Shown here in pieces: positions 35,411-44,242 of a stretch of DNA of 64,000 nucleotides. The stretch lies in the NCBI GenBank assembly GCA_946186125.1, contig CAMHLZ010000001.1, positions 108,041 through 172,040 of the forward strand, written 5' to 3'. Source of the DNA: an uncultured Lachnospira sp. (GTDB lineage Bacteria; Bacillota; Clostridia; Lachnospirales; Lachnospiraceae). How positions within the stretch are numbered: position 1 is the stretch's first letter; every line of letters begins with the position of its first letter. The notes beneath the pieces were generated by a model. That model did not search any database and was not told the origin of the DNA. It was given only the letters and a program-made list of their open reading frames with translations. Position numbers and translations under genes: made by a program.

Positions 35411-37346
35411 AATCATTCTCCTCTTTTATGTACTCTCTACTTGCTTTTGAAATACCATGTATCTTTCCCTGTTCCAGTGTTTTTAACACCTTAGTATACT
35501 GTTCTAATAAGCTTTCATTTTTCTCCACCCAGACAGTACGACCTTGACTGCGCCCTATCTTAATAACCTTTTCTATTTCACGAATTTCCTTTCTAAACTC
35601 AGGGATGAAATCCGGTGTTGTACATAAACTGTGACAGTTGAGACATGGATTTTGCTGCATTCTACAATCTACTTTTGATGGTTTCATGCAATAACCTAAC
35701 GGAAGTCTAACAGCATCAAGATTATTTTTTATGTACTCCCATTCTATAAGATCTTCATCCGGTTCACTATCAGGGTTAATTCCTACTGCATTCCCCTCTG
35801 TATCTATACGGAACAATCCTTTTTTAATAACTTCTTCCCAAGAAGCCCTCATATTATCATCCAGAATCTTTGCATATCGCATTGTCATTTCTGGTGATGC
35901 GTGTGCTAACCACTTTTGAACATGTAATACATTCATTCCATTATTTATTAATTCTACAGCTTTTGTATGTCTAAAGGCATGGTTCTTAAAATGGAATCTT
36001 TTTCCATTCATATCCCTAATGTCATTAATTTCAGCACATTTATTAATTGCTTGGAGCACCTCTGATGCGGTATAACTGATGCCCCTTCTCTGACCATGAA
36101 ATGTGTTAAATAACAGCTTATGCGGATTATTAAACGATGTACTTTTTTCAGCAACTTCTTCAGCATATGATGCAATACACTTAGCTACATCCTCCGTAAT
36201 TGGAATTCTATGTTCTCTCAGTGCAACCTTTGAAATGTCACCTTTTAAGTACCATCCTTTTGATGTATGCTCAAGACATTTATCATATCTTAGGCTCAAT
36301 ACATCCGAAATTCTCCAACCACTCGCTCTCATAACAATGACCACAGGCACATATCTTTCCGGCTTGATTTCTTCAATGTGTTCATCAAACTGTCGAATAA
36401 CTTCTTCTGGAATATATTTAATCTCTTCCTCTGATTTCCTTGGCATTCTTGGAATATCTTCCTGAAATATCAAGCATGCTACTGAAATTTTTGGTGCTTC
36501 TGAATATCCAGCTCTCTGAATGTATTCAAGAAACGATCTGATTGTCGTTAAATACTCATAATACTTCTTTTTTTTTCCGATTGTTTGTGTTCGATACCAT
36601 GAAAAAAAGCACTCCATATGTTTTCTTGTTAATTTTTGTAAATCTGTCCACTCAGGCTCCTGCATATGAATTCCAATGAAGAACCATCTGATTGCAATCA
36701 GGTCTGCCCTACACTGTGAATAACTATATATCGTTGTCCGGTATTTTAGATATTTCTTTGCAAGTGACATAAAATTCAAAGGCACATCTGTAAAATTTAG
36801 CAGATATGAAGTCGATGTTTTTGTAATAGATGCTCCATCGATCTTTCTGCAGTCCCAAATGTCTTTCTCGAATTCATCCCTGTCATCATAAAAGTCATTA
36901 ATAAACTTATAGAACATATGGTATGTTCCACACCACGCATTTCCATTCTTAACATTATAACCTTGTGTTGAAAGAAAATTCGTCCATTGAAGTCTATATT
37001 TTTCATATGGTATTCTCCTAATTGAGTCAATCTCAGGATAATAGTTTTCAATAAATTCACCTATCTTTCTCAACACTAGTACAACTCCAAACGCTGAATG
37101 TGCAGTTATTGTATCGTTAGTAAATCTCCACCAGATCCAATATTTTGCTTCTAATTTTATTGGTTCCGGGATACCAGAAAAATTAAGATTATGCTGTTTT
37201 CTGTTAATTCTTTCATTATACTTCATCAGTTCCTGCATCTCTTCTGTATTGATGTCCCAGATATCATTATCAAAATATCCTGTAATAGTTTCTAGCATAG
37301 TGTTCTTTTGGTAATTATCTGATTCTTTTGCTAATTTTAATGTCAC
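35400..37346 (-). CDS. tnpB: Tn554-like tyrosine recombinase TnpB
   Basis: A 648-residue integrase-family protein. The catalytic domain shows ASGWRISDVL, NHAFRHTKAVEL and WLAHASPEMTMRYAK. A C-terminal Cys cluster (DCRMQQNPCLNCHSLC) is typical of TnpB of Tn554. It starts with GTG at 37346, overlapping the tnpA stop by four bases. TnpA and TnpB act together in site-specific transposition. This TnpB is unrelated to the RNA-guided nuclease of the same name. Confidence 0.9.
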   Translation of the reverse strand: MTLKLAKESDNYQKNTMLETITGYFDNDIWDINTEEMQELMKYNERINRKQHNLNFSGIPEPIKLEAKYWIWWRFTNDTITAHSAFGVVLVLRKIGEFIENYYPEIDSIRRIPYEKYRLQWTNFLSTQGYNVKNGNAWCGTYHMFYKFINDFYDDRDEFEKDIWDCRKIDGASITKTSTSYLLNFTDVPLNFMSLAKKYLKYRTTIYSYSQCRADLIAIRWFFIGIHMQEPEWTDLQKLTRKHMECFFSWYRTQTIGKKKKYYEYLTTIRSFLEYIQRAGYSEAPKISVACLIFQEDIPRMPRKSEEEIKYIPEEVIRQFDEHIEEIKPERYVPVVIVMRASGWRISDVLSLRYDKCLEHTSKGWYLKGDISKVALREHRIPITEDVAKCIASYAEEVAEKSTSFNNPHKLLFNTFHGQRRGISYTASEVLQAINKCAEINDIRDMNGKRFHFKNHAFRHTKAVELINNGMNVLHVQKWLAHASPEMTMRYAKILDDNMRASWEEVIKKGLFRIDTEGNAVGINPDSEPDEDLIEWEYIKNNLDAVRLPLGYCMKPSKVDCRMQQNPCLNCHSLCTTPDFIPEFRKEIREIEKVIKIGRSQGRTVWVEKNESLLEQYTKVLKTLEQGKIHGISKASREYIKEENDYGK

Positions 37347-38464
37347 TTTTTATTTTCACCACCTTTAATTTCAAAGCTTTTTTCTACTTTTTGCCATTCG
37401 TTTCTAATTTCATCTTCCGACGGGTGTGAGTAAGTTGACATAGGAGTCTGCACATTGGACCATCCGCCTCTTTTCTGTATTTTCTCAAATCCCCATCCTT
37501 CTGTTCTCAACTTATCAAAATGAGTATGTCTAAAAGAATGTGGAGTCGCATATATCCCAGTCCTTTTTCTAAGTTTTTTAAAAAGGGCATCTATGCATTG
37601 ATAGTCAAGTGGTTCCCCTTGGTGCATACCCGTTATTTTAAAAAAGACAAAATTTGTTTCTATAGTTTCATCATGATAATCCGCTACATAATCCAAAAAT
37701 CTGTTGATTAGGTTCTCAGAAACATTAATCGTTCTTTCACTTGTTACTGTTTTTATCTCTGCATTATTTGATAAATATCCTCTATCCATGATTGTTATTG
37801 TTCTTGCTACAATATCAATATCTTCCAACCACAACGCTAGACATTCACCAATGCGAAATCCCGTCTCATACAAGAGGGTTAATAAAAAAGCGTCTCTGCC
37901 ATTTCTACAAGCATCAACTAGTTGTTGAACCTCAAGCGGTTCCAACACTCTTTTCTCTATTTTTTCTTCCTTTAATTTTAAATATCTTCCATCAAAGTTC
38001 TTACCCCTATTGACATGATATAAAAAATCCTTATAACCTCTTTTGCTACTTGATAGTTGAATCTTTAACTTCTCTGATAATTTATTTTTATCATCTTCGA
38101 TTCTCATTAGAAACGAATAAAACTCCGTAACCGTTGACACATAGGTATTTATAGTTACATTTCTTAAAGACCTGCCAGATTTCCTCATCTCAACAATTCC
38201 ATCTTGTCGTTCCAACTTCTGCAACCATCGCATGTATGCAGCTATATCCTCTAATACTGCTTCTCGATAATCTAATTTTTTCTGCTCAAGATATTCAAAA
38301 TATAATGATAGCTGATACGCATAAGCTCTAAGCGTATTTCGAGCCTTTCCTGCGTTATCCTTAAACTTTAAGAATCTGTTAATTACCAATACAGGTTCTG
38401 CTCGTGAATCAACAACCATATATCTCTCCTGCCCCTGCAAGGTTATAAATTTTTCTACTCTCAT
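37343..38464 (-). CDS. tnpA: Tn554-like tyrosine recombinase TnpA
   Basis: A 373-residue tyrosine recombinase with SAM-like N-terminal domain (KARNTLRAYAYQLSLYFEYLEQ) and catalytic motifs YETGFRIGECL, TPHSFRHTHFDKLR, GGWSNVQTPMSTYSH. GGAG lies four bases before the ATG. First gene of the tnpABC transcript; the 92 bases upstream contain two GGTAACAT repeats that may be recombinase sites. Confidence 0.9.
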   Translation of the reverse strand: MRVEKFITLQGQERYMVVDSRAEPVLVINRFLKFKDNAGKARNTLRAYAYQLSLYFEYLEQKKLDYREAVLEDIAAYMRWLQKLERQDGIVEMRKSGRSLRNVTINTYVSTVTEFYSFLMRIEDDKNKLSEKLKIQLSSSKRGYKDFLYHVNRGKNFDGRYLKLKEEKIEKRVLEPLEVQQLVDACRNGRDAFLLTLLYETGFRIGECLALWLEDIDIVARTITIMDRGYLSNNAEIKTVTSERTINVSENLINRFLDYVADYHDETIETNFVFFKITGMHQGEPLDYQCIDALFKKLRKRTGIYATPHSFRHTHFDKLRTEGWGFEKIQKRGGWSNVQTPMSTYSHPSEDEIRNEWQKVEKSFEIKGGENKK

Positions 38465-38556
38465 ATATCTCCTTCTCTACGGTAACATAGTCTGAGATAT
38501 CATTTACCGCAGATATATAATTATCTGTTTCTTTTACATTGGTTACTATGGTAACA

Positions 38557-39804
38557 TCAAGAATAATGGTATGGATAATGTACCGTGTGTTCTTCCCGGG
38601 CATTGACTGTTGATAAATTCGTATCCTCCAGCATCAGTCCCCGTTGAATACTATAGAAACCAAATCTTTTCCGAATATCATCTACTGCCTGATCCATTTT
38701 CATAAGTTTTTCTCTATGTGCTACATCCGAAAATAAATCTATTTGTTCCCAGTAATAATCATTAACCAGATCCGATCCCCGAACACCTATGCTTCTTATC
38801 GGTTTACGCCAATCATAATTTGTCCTAAACAGTTGAAATGCCTCCACAGCTATCTCATCCGTTATGTTTGTTGCATTCTTAACTTTACACTGTCTGGTAA
38901 AGGAAAATAAATCATTCTCTCTAATACTTATCTCTACAGTTCTGCATCTGAATCCGTTTTCTCTTAATCTTGCTGCCACACTCTCTGATAAGATATAGAT
39001 AATAATCTTTACATCCTCATCATTGAGCAAGTCTCTTGGTGTTGTGGTACTGTTCCCAATGGACTTAACTTGAGCGTGTGTATTTTCTTTCTTTACCGGT
39101 GTTTCATCCTGACCATTTGCGAAAGCTTTCAGCACGCTTCCCATCTTTCCTAATAGAGATAACAAAATTCTTTCATCTGTATTAGCTAGATCTCCGATTG
39201 TGCGTATGCCGATATTTGCTAATTTCTTATTTGTACTTCTTCCAACATACAGTAGATCTCCTACCGGAAGTTTCCATGCCTTTTCCCGATATTCATTACG
39301 ATACATCGTTGTAATGGCATCAGGTTTTTTATAATCAGAACCTAATTTGGCAAAAATCTTGTTATAAGAAACTCCAATACTCACGGTAATACCCAATTCT
39401 GACTTCATCCGATTACTAATCTCTTTAGCTATAAGCATTCCGTCTCCTTTAATAGTTGCACTTTCTGTAACATCTAACCAGCTTTCATCACAACCAAAGG
39501 GTTCACGAAGATCTGTGTAATCGGAGTATATTTCCTGTGCCATTCTTGAAAAACGCAAGTACAAATCCATCCTTGGTGGTAAGAAAGTGATATTGGGACA
39601 AACTTGTCTCGCCTGCCAAAGAGCCATTCCAGTTTTCACACCGTATTTTTTTGCTGTATAGTCGGCTGTAAGAACAATGCCATGTCTGCTCTCTGGGTCA
39701 CCGCCCACAGCTACCGGTCTGCCTCTAAGCTCAGGATGATGCAACAGTTCAACGCTTGCATAAAAGCAGTTGCAATCACTATGCAAGATAACTCTGTTTC
39801 CCAT
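38557..39804 (-). CDS. Y-family DNA polymerase (DinB/UmuC type)
   Basis: A 415-residue translesion polymerase. It shows the N-terminal catalytic HSDCNCFYASVE, the YSDYTDLREPFGCDESWLDVT palm motif with both acidic residues, the little-finger domain, and a beta-clamp motif (EQIDLF) near residue 355. The last residues after REEHTVH (YPYHYS) replace the proline-containing ending usual for relatives, which marks the transposon junction. Its promoter holds a palindrome in the spacer and the divergent gene is an S24 repressor, so expression is probably damage-induced. Confidence 0.93.
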   Translation of the reverse strand: MGNRVILHSDCNCFYASVELLHHPELRGRPVAVGGDPESRHGIVLTADYTAKKYGVKTGMALWQARQVCPNITFLPPRMDLYLRFSRMAQEIYSDYTDLREPFGCDESWLDVTESATIKGDGMLIAKEISNRMKSELGITVSIGVSYNKIFAKLGSDYKKPDAITTMYRNEYREKAWKLPVGDLLYVGRSTNKKLANIGIRTIGDLANTDERILLSLLGKMGSVLKAFANGQDETPVKKENTHAQVKSIGNSTTTPRDLLNDEDVKIIIYILSESVAARLRENGFRCRTVEISIRENDLFSFTRQCKVKNATNITDEIAVEAFQLFRTNYDWRKPIRSIGVRGSDLVNDYYWEQIDLFSDVAHREKLMKMDQAVDDIRKRFGFYSIQRGLMLEDTNLSTVNAREEHTVHYPYHYS

Positions 39805-39861
39805 CTTTCATCACCTTCCATTCGTAATAAGTGTCAATCAGTTTTGCTCCTTGCACGGTCT

Positions 39862-39891
39862 AGTATATCTCTCCGTTTTGGAGATTGTCAA
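39862..39891 (-). promoter_or_regulatory. dinB promoter with operator in spacer
   Basis: Minus-strand TTGACA (39891-39886) and TATACT (39867-39862) are 18 bases apart. The spacer is almost entirely the dyad TCTCCAAAACGGAGA (39884-39870). A repressor here would block the promoter; the divergent S24 repressor is the obvious candidate. It does not match the CGAAC-N4-GTTC SOS box. Confidence 0.7.
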
Positions 39892-40009
39892 CGGACACTC
39901 GCGTCACCTCATCTCCATTCCGACGAATTTATGCTTGTTTTCTAAGTTCATTTGATATATACTATAGGAGCAACCAGATATAATAGACACAATGAAATGA
40001 GGCGAACTT

Positions 40010-40735
40010 ATGCACAATATAGGCGATATTATTGCATTAAACAGAAAAAAGAAGGGATACTCACAGGCGCAACTTGTAGATCGACTCCGTAAAGAAGGTC
40101 TCCAGATTTCTAATAAAGCACTCTCCAAATGGGAGACTAACATGAGAGAACCTGGTATTATAACTTTCTTAACAATCTGTAAGATTTTAGACATACGAAA
40201 TATTTATGAGGCAATTTATGACATTGATGAATTTGATCCGCTCTCTACATTAAATGACGAGGGAAAATCCAAAGCATTAGATTACATTCAATTATTACAT
40301 GATAGTGGGAAATATGAGAAACAGGTATGTGAAGTCATACCATTTACAAGATACATCGATATTTACGAGAATGCTGTTTCTGCCGGTACTGGCAACTTTT
40401 TGGTTGATGGACCGAAAGAAACAATTTCTATAGACGCAAAACTGCTACCAGAAAATGCTACGTTCGGAGTGCGTATTAGTGGTGACAGTATGGAACCGGA
40501 ATTTTCAAATGGACAGATTGCCTGGGTTCAGCAACAAGAAACCCTTGCAAATGGAGAAATCGGAATCTTCTCACTTAATGGAGACGCATACATAAAAAAA
40601 TTGCAGGATGATAAGAACGGGCTATTCCTCATATCACTTAATGAAAAATATGCTCCTATTACAGTTTCAGAAAATGATCGTTTAGATATCTTTGGAAAGG
40701 TAATTGGGAAAGCTGATACTGATTGCATTCTTTAG
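40010..40735 (+). CDS. LexA/CI-like repressor (XRE HTH + S24 peptidase)
   Basis: A 241-residue repressor with an N-terminal helix-turn-helix (KKKGYSQAQLVDRLRKEGLQISNKALSKWET) and a C-terminal S24 domain: an Ala-Gly candidate cleavage site in AVSAGTGN, catalytic Ser in RISGDSMEPEF and Lys in DAYIKKL. Such proteins self-cleave when RecA is activated. Divergent from dinB, it likely represses dinB and itself. ATGAGG lies before the ATG and TATAAT about 25 bases further. Confidence 0.9.
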   Translation: MHNIGDIIALNRKKKGYSQAQLVDRLRKEGLQISNKALSKWETNMREPGIITFLTICKILDIRNIYEAIYDIDEFDPLSTLNDEGKSKALDYIQLLHDSGKYEKQVCEVIPFTRYIDIYENAVSAGTGNFLVDGPKETISIDAKLLPENATFGVRISGDSMEPEFSNGQIAWVQQQETLANGEIGIFSLNGDAYIKKLQDDKNGLFLISLNEKYAPITVSENDRLDIFGKVIGKADTDCIL

Positions 40736-40785
40736 CTTTAGAGTTTAGAGACATTTCTTTAGAGGCTTTAGGTTTAGAGGTATTT
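40735..40785 (+). repeat. TTTAG-rich short repeats
   Basis: TTTAGAG or TTTAG recurs about six times in 50 bases after the repressor stop (for example CTTTAGAG, GTTTAGAG, CTTTAGG). No stem or gene is seen. It may be a binding-site array or slipped sequence. Confidence 0.4.
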
Positions 40786-40839
40786 CACCCAAGTCCCTTT
40801 TTTAGGACATGATTTAATTTATAATTATTGATATGAAAC

Positions 40840-40876
40840 AACCGCATTTATCATTATCTTTATTTGTGCGGTTTTT
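40840..40876 (+). terminator. Hairpin with T run before the small XRE gene
   Basis: Stem AACCGCA / TGCGGTT with a 20-base AT loop then T run. It would end the repressor transcript; the XRE start lies 19 bases on. Confidence 0.6.
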
Positions 40877-40894
40877 AGAAAGGACGTGATTAAT

Positions 40895-41092
40895 ATGGCA
40901 GTTACCAATAATATAAAAAAAATCAGAGAACAACGTGGTTTACTTCAAGAAGAGATCGCAACCGCCACCGGATTCTGCACTAAAACAGTCAGCAGAATCG
41001 AACGTGGCGAGCGTGCTCCTTCAGCGGAATTTATGCTGAGAATAGCTGCATATTTTGATCTCATGGTTGAAGATATATTTAAAATAGAATAA
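40895..41092 (+). CDS. Small XRE-family regulator
   Basis: A 65-residue helix-turn-helix protein (NNIKKIREQRGLLQEEIATATGFCTKTVSRIERGERAPSAEFMLRIAAYF), typical of Cro-like regulators on mobile elements. AAAGGA stands ten bases before ATG 40895. Targets unknown; it lies between the S24 repressor and the HNH gene. Confidence 0.8.
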   Translation: MAVTNNIKKIREQRGLLQEEIATATGFCTKTVSRIERGERAPSAEFMLRIAAYFDLMVEDIFKIE

Positions 41093-41158
41093 TATTAATA
41101 ACCTGCAGATAAACTTCCATAAGTCGTGCATAGTTATTGTGGTTCGCATGTCTTACAA

Positions 41159-42028
41159 CTACTTATATGACCATTCTTTCATTCCACTGATTTTTGCATA
41201 CTTCCACATCCTACTAAGTAAATCCGGTGAGTAAACTTCAAAATCATTTTGCACAATTGAATTATCAATCACTTGAATAATGTTATTCCTCTTTTCTATT
41301 TTGATGAGAAGATCACTATTTGGAACCTTATTGTTCTTTCGTTCATTGCAACGTTCACATGATAAAACAAAATTCCAAATTTTATCATCTTTAATAAAAG
41401 ACCACGGAATAAAATGATCCACGTGAACCCGAACTGATTTTCCTAATTTTTTCCCGCAATAGAAGCAAGTATTCTCTTCAAATTCCTTTCTCAATATCTC
41501 ACGATAAATTGATAAATCTTCCCTCTTTGGTGTTGCTAATTCAAGCTTATCTATCACGCGAATTAATACATTATCATCATTTATTTGCTCCATAAAACGT
41601 GCCCACGCATAATAATTTAGTTTTTCCAATTCGGCTTTATATTTCAGCATAAAATTATATATACACGGATTAATAATTAATTTATCTTCCTTTAAATCAA
41701 AAGAATATATTATACCATCAAAATCATCGTACAACGCGCCTATAACATATCTTTTACACTCAGCAGTTATTTGTTTTATTACAGATGTTTTTTCATTCTG
41801 CCCAACGGCTTCAAATCCCAAACTACTCAATAATGTATTATCCGAAACTGCTGATTTTATAATCCGTTCTACTCTAGAAAATTCAGACTTTCCATCTTTT
41901 CTCATCTGCTTCAAATTGTATTTCACAATCAAATTCCAATAATTACATGCAAACCGTCCGAATAGTGATTCATAATTATAACATACTCCTCGTATTATAT
42001 AGTAGTAGTTTTTATAGACCCTCTCCAA
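41159..42028 (-). CDS. HNH endonuclease, possibly 5'-truncated
   Basis: A 289-residue protein with a C-terminal HNH zinc-finger nuclease domain: CFYCGKKLG, VRVHVDHFIPWSFI (catalytic His) and LSCERCNERKNNKV. The N-terminal part is helical. No ATG exists between the upstream TAA and residue 40; the only early start is TTG at 42028, without a ribosome site. This point coincides with the left end of the IS110 element, so the natural beginning has probably been lost. It may be an orphan restriction-type nuclease; activity is uncertain. Confidence 0.75.
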   Translation of the reverse strand: MERVYKNYYYIIRGVCYNYESLFGRFACNYWNLIVKYNLKQMRKDGKSEFSRVERIIKSAVSDNTLLSSLGFEAVGQNEKTSVIKQITAECKRYVIGALYDDFDGIIYSFDLKEDKLIINPCIYNFMLKYKAELEKLNYYAWARFMEQINDDNVLIRVIDKLELATPKREDLSIYREILRKEFEENTCFYCGKKLGKSVRVHVDHFIPWSFIKDDKIWNFVLSCERCNERKNNKVPNSDLLIKIEKRNNIIQVIDNSIVQNDFEVYSPDLLSRMWKYAKISGMKEWSYK

Positions 42029-42058
42029 GGTCTTTTTAACTATTAAGTCATAGTCTTG

Positions 42059-42270
42059 TCTTTACCTCTTCAGCAGGTTCGACTATGATATATAAGATGC
42101 TGTGGGTTGGTTGCATACTCCTACCACTTGATGGTTTTAAAAAGGCTCCAACCACAGTCTCTTTGTTCATTTGTTAATCAGTTAGATACCGCATGACGGT
42201 TTATTTAGAACGAGGTTACAATCGCAAGGAGTCCCTGTGGTTCTAAAACAGTATCAATTACATTTTAAAG
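42059..42270 (+). ncRNA. Structured IS110 5' leader, candidate bridge RNA
   Basis: Two hairpins can be drawn: CTGTGGGTTGG/CCAACCACAG (42100-42157) with a 37-base loop and TTTAGAAC/GTTCTAAA (42204-42247). IS110-group elements are known to encode a structured bridge RNA in the end upstream of the transposase; position and folding fit. Guide loops cannot be assigned without the empty target site. Confidence 0.45.
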
Positions 42271-42280
42271 GAGATTTATT

Positions 42281-43456
42281 ATGATTTACGTAGGAATTGA
42301 TGTTGCTAAAGATAAGCATGATTGCTTTATCACAAACTCTGATGGAGAAGTGTTATTTAAAGTATTTACCATCACTAACAACCTAGATGGTTTCAATAAT
42401 CTTTATCAAAAAATTGAATCCGTTATGGAAGATGTAACAAAAGTAAAAGTAGGACTAGAAGCCACTGGACACTATAGTTACAATCTTTTAGGATATCTCG
42501 TTGATAAAGGTTTGCCCGCCTATGTTATCAATCCGTTACATACAAATCTGTACAGAAAAAGTCTAAGCCTTAGACAGACCAAAACGGATAAAGTAGATGC
42601 CCGCATGATTGCTTCTATGCTATTGTCTGATGTGAACTTAAAGTCCTACTCAGACACATCTTACCACAACGATGAACTAAAGTCATTAACTCGTTATCGT
42701 TTTGATAAAGTAAAAGAACGTGCCAAGCTAAAGTCTTCCGTTTCAAGACTTGTCTGTATCTTATTCCCTGAATTAGAAAAGCTGGTTCCACAGCTTCATA
42801 TGGCATCTGTTTATGCATTGCTTTCAGAATTTCCTGGTGCTAAACAAGTGGCTAATGCCCATCTTACTCGACTTACCAATCTTCTTTCAGAAGCTTCTAA
42901 AGGTCGATACGGTAAAGATACTGCCATTACATTTAGAGAAGCTGCAAGAGCTTCTATCGGCTCAAATATGCCGGCAAAATCACTGGAGCTAAAGCACACC
43001 ATCAAGTTAATTCAGGAACTTGATTCAGAGATTGATGAAATCGAAAATGAAATCAAAATTATCATGGATGAAATCAATTCTCCAATTCTTAGCATACCAG
43101 GAATTAACTATCGTATGGGTGCCATGATTATTGCTGAGATTGGTGATTTCAGTCGTTTTGATTCTCCTGATAAAATATTAGCTTATGCTGGTTTCTCGCC
43201 ATCCACATATCAGTCCGGACAACTGGACGGTGCTTATGCACATATGGAAAAGCGTGGTTCCCGATACTTGCGATATGCTCTATACAATGCCACCAAGTAC
43301 GTCTGTCACTGGGATCCTACATTTGCTGAGTATCTTGCCAAGAAACGGGCTGAAGGCAAACATTATAACGTCGCTATATCACATGCTGTAAAAAAACTGG
43401 TTCGAGTCATTTATCATCTTGAAAAATCGAATCATCAATACATCAAAGCAGCTTAA
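42281..43456 (+). CDS. IS110-family DEDD transposase
   Basis: A 391-residue transposase with an N-terminal RuvC-like DEDD domain (YVGIDVAKDKHDCF, VGLEATGHYSYNL, TDKVDARMIASML) and a C-terminal Tnp_20 domain (SIPGINYRMGAMIIAEIGD, AYAGFSPSTYQSG with the catalytic Ser, RGSRYLRYALYNA). It appears intact. AAAGGAG precedes the ATG. Confidence 0.95.
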   Translation: MIYVGIDVAKDKHDCFITNSDGEVLFKVFTITNNLDGFNNLYQKIESVMEDVTKVKVGLEATGHYSYNLLGYLVDKGLPAYVINPLHTNLYRKSLSLRQTKTDKVDARMIASMLLSDVNLKSYSDTSYHNDELKSLTRYRFDKVKERAKLKSSVSRLVCILFPELEKLVPQLHMASVYALLSEFPGAKQVANAHLTRLTNLLSEASKGRYGKDTAITFREAARASIGSNMPAKSLELKHTIKLIQELDSEIDEIENEIKIIMDEINSPILSIPGINYRMGAMIIAEIGDFSRFDSPDKILAYAGFSPSTYQSGQLDGAYAHMEKRGSRYLRYALYNATKYVCHWDPTFAEYLAKKRAEGKHYNVAISHAVKKLVRVIYHLEKSNHQYIKAA

Positions 43457-43626
43457 TCAATTCTAATTCAATACTCCATTTTGAGCACCTATCACGATGC
43501 TCTTTTTGTCATGCAGTTTTCAAGGTTCAAAGAACTCCAACTGAGTTCAAAATATATCTAAAATACATTTCTGTACTTTATTCAAAAAAAATCATTTTAA
43601 GACTTGACTTTTAATAGTTAGTCTTT

Positions 43627-43808
43627 TTATACCCGGCAGGTGTATTGTGCAGCATCCGGCCGGTAGCCTTATATTCCCTGATCTTATCTTCAAGCATCAC
43701 ATTATAGATCAACCGGCAACAGCCAAACGTCTTAGCAAGCAGTACCTCCTGCTCCTTTGTGGGATACATTCTGAACCTGAATGCTTTATTTCTGATACAC
43801 CTGCTCAT
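43627..43808 (-). pseudogene. Truncated IS605 tnpB (RNA-guided nuclease family)
   Basis: Only the N-terminal ~60 residues of a TnpB/OrfB protein remain (NKAFRFRMYPTKEQEVLLAKTFGCCRLIYN, then MLHNTPAGYKK). The frame then runs into the IS110 end and stops at 43611. The RuvC domain and the omega-RNA-bearing right end are missing. Its start overlaps the tnpA stop (ATGA). The rest of tnpB is not on the other side of the IS110 element, so a deletion accompanied or followed the insertion. Confidence 0.85.
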
Positions 43809-44209
43809 TTCTTCTCACCCTGACTTTCAATATATCTTCGGATTACTTCCACCGGTGCTCCGCCTGCTGTCATCAAACAGAAACTCTGACTCCAAAAGGC
43901 TTCTTTCCAAAGCTTTTCCCGAATCTTTGGATATTCCTTTTTGATCAGTCTGCTGCTGGCACTCTTATAGGCATTGATAAATTTGGAAATCTCCGTCTTA
44001 GGTTCAGCACGGAACATTACATGGACATGATCCACATCATGATTCCACTCTTCAAGAACAATTCCATAATTCGGTGCAATATAACCAAATATCTCCTTTG
44101 CCCTATCGGATATATTATCATCTATCACCTTTCTGCGGTATTTGACCACCATAATCAGATGATAATACAAAAGATATACTGAATGTGCATTACGATCCAT
44201 ACTTTCCAT
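43805..44209 (-). CDS. IS200/IS605-family Y1 transposase TnpA
   Basis: A 134-residue HUH single-strand transposase: LLYYHLIMVVKYRRKVI, HDVDHVHVMFRAEPK (the HUH motif) and the C-terminal PVEVIRRYIESQ with the catalytic Tyr. Family elements move as single strands. GGAGG lies eight bases before the ATG. An SOS-type promoter stands just upstream. The protein looks intact, though its element has lost the right end. Confidence 0.92.
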   Translation of the reverse strand: MESMDRNAHSVYLLYYHLIMVVKYRRKVIDDNISDRAKEIFGYIAPNYGIVLEEWNHDVDHVHVMFRAEPKTEISKFINAYKSASSRLIKKEYPKIREKLWKEAFWSQSFCLMTAGGAPVEVIRRYIESQGEKK

Positions 44210-44242
44210 GTAACCAGCCTCCTTTTAATTTCGACTGATTAT

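Larger units (their letters stand above)
35036..38585. mobile_element. Tn554-like transposon (tnpABC)
   Basis: Three overlapping genes encode two tyrosine recombinases and a small TnpC-type protein, the Tn554 family hallmark. One end is placed at about 38585 in the terminal codons of dinB, where the conserved protein ending is replaced; the other end is between 34861 and 35036 and is not resolved. Tn554-type elements insert site-specifically without terminal inverted repeats. Confidence 0.75.
42033..43626 (+). mobile_element. IS110-family insertion sequence
   Basis: One DEDD transposase with noncoding ends of about 250 and 170 bases. Near-terminal imperfect inverted repeats are visible: TTAACTATTAAGTCATAGTCTT on the left against CTAACTATTAA-AGTCAAGTCTT read inward from the right (43593-43615). 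The right end lies in a tnpB gene, the left next to the HNH gene. Boundaries are good to about ten bases. Confidence 0.75.

Noticed and set aside
35400..37346. RNA-guided TnpB nuclease
   Set aside because: The name TnpB applies only in the Tn554 sense; the sequence has tyrosine-recombinase motifs and no RuvC domain.
42204..42247. Repeat-like hairpin GTTCTAAA resembling one CRISPR repeat
   Set aside because: Only one unit exists, with no spacers and no cas genes; it is better explained as part of the IS110 leader structure.
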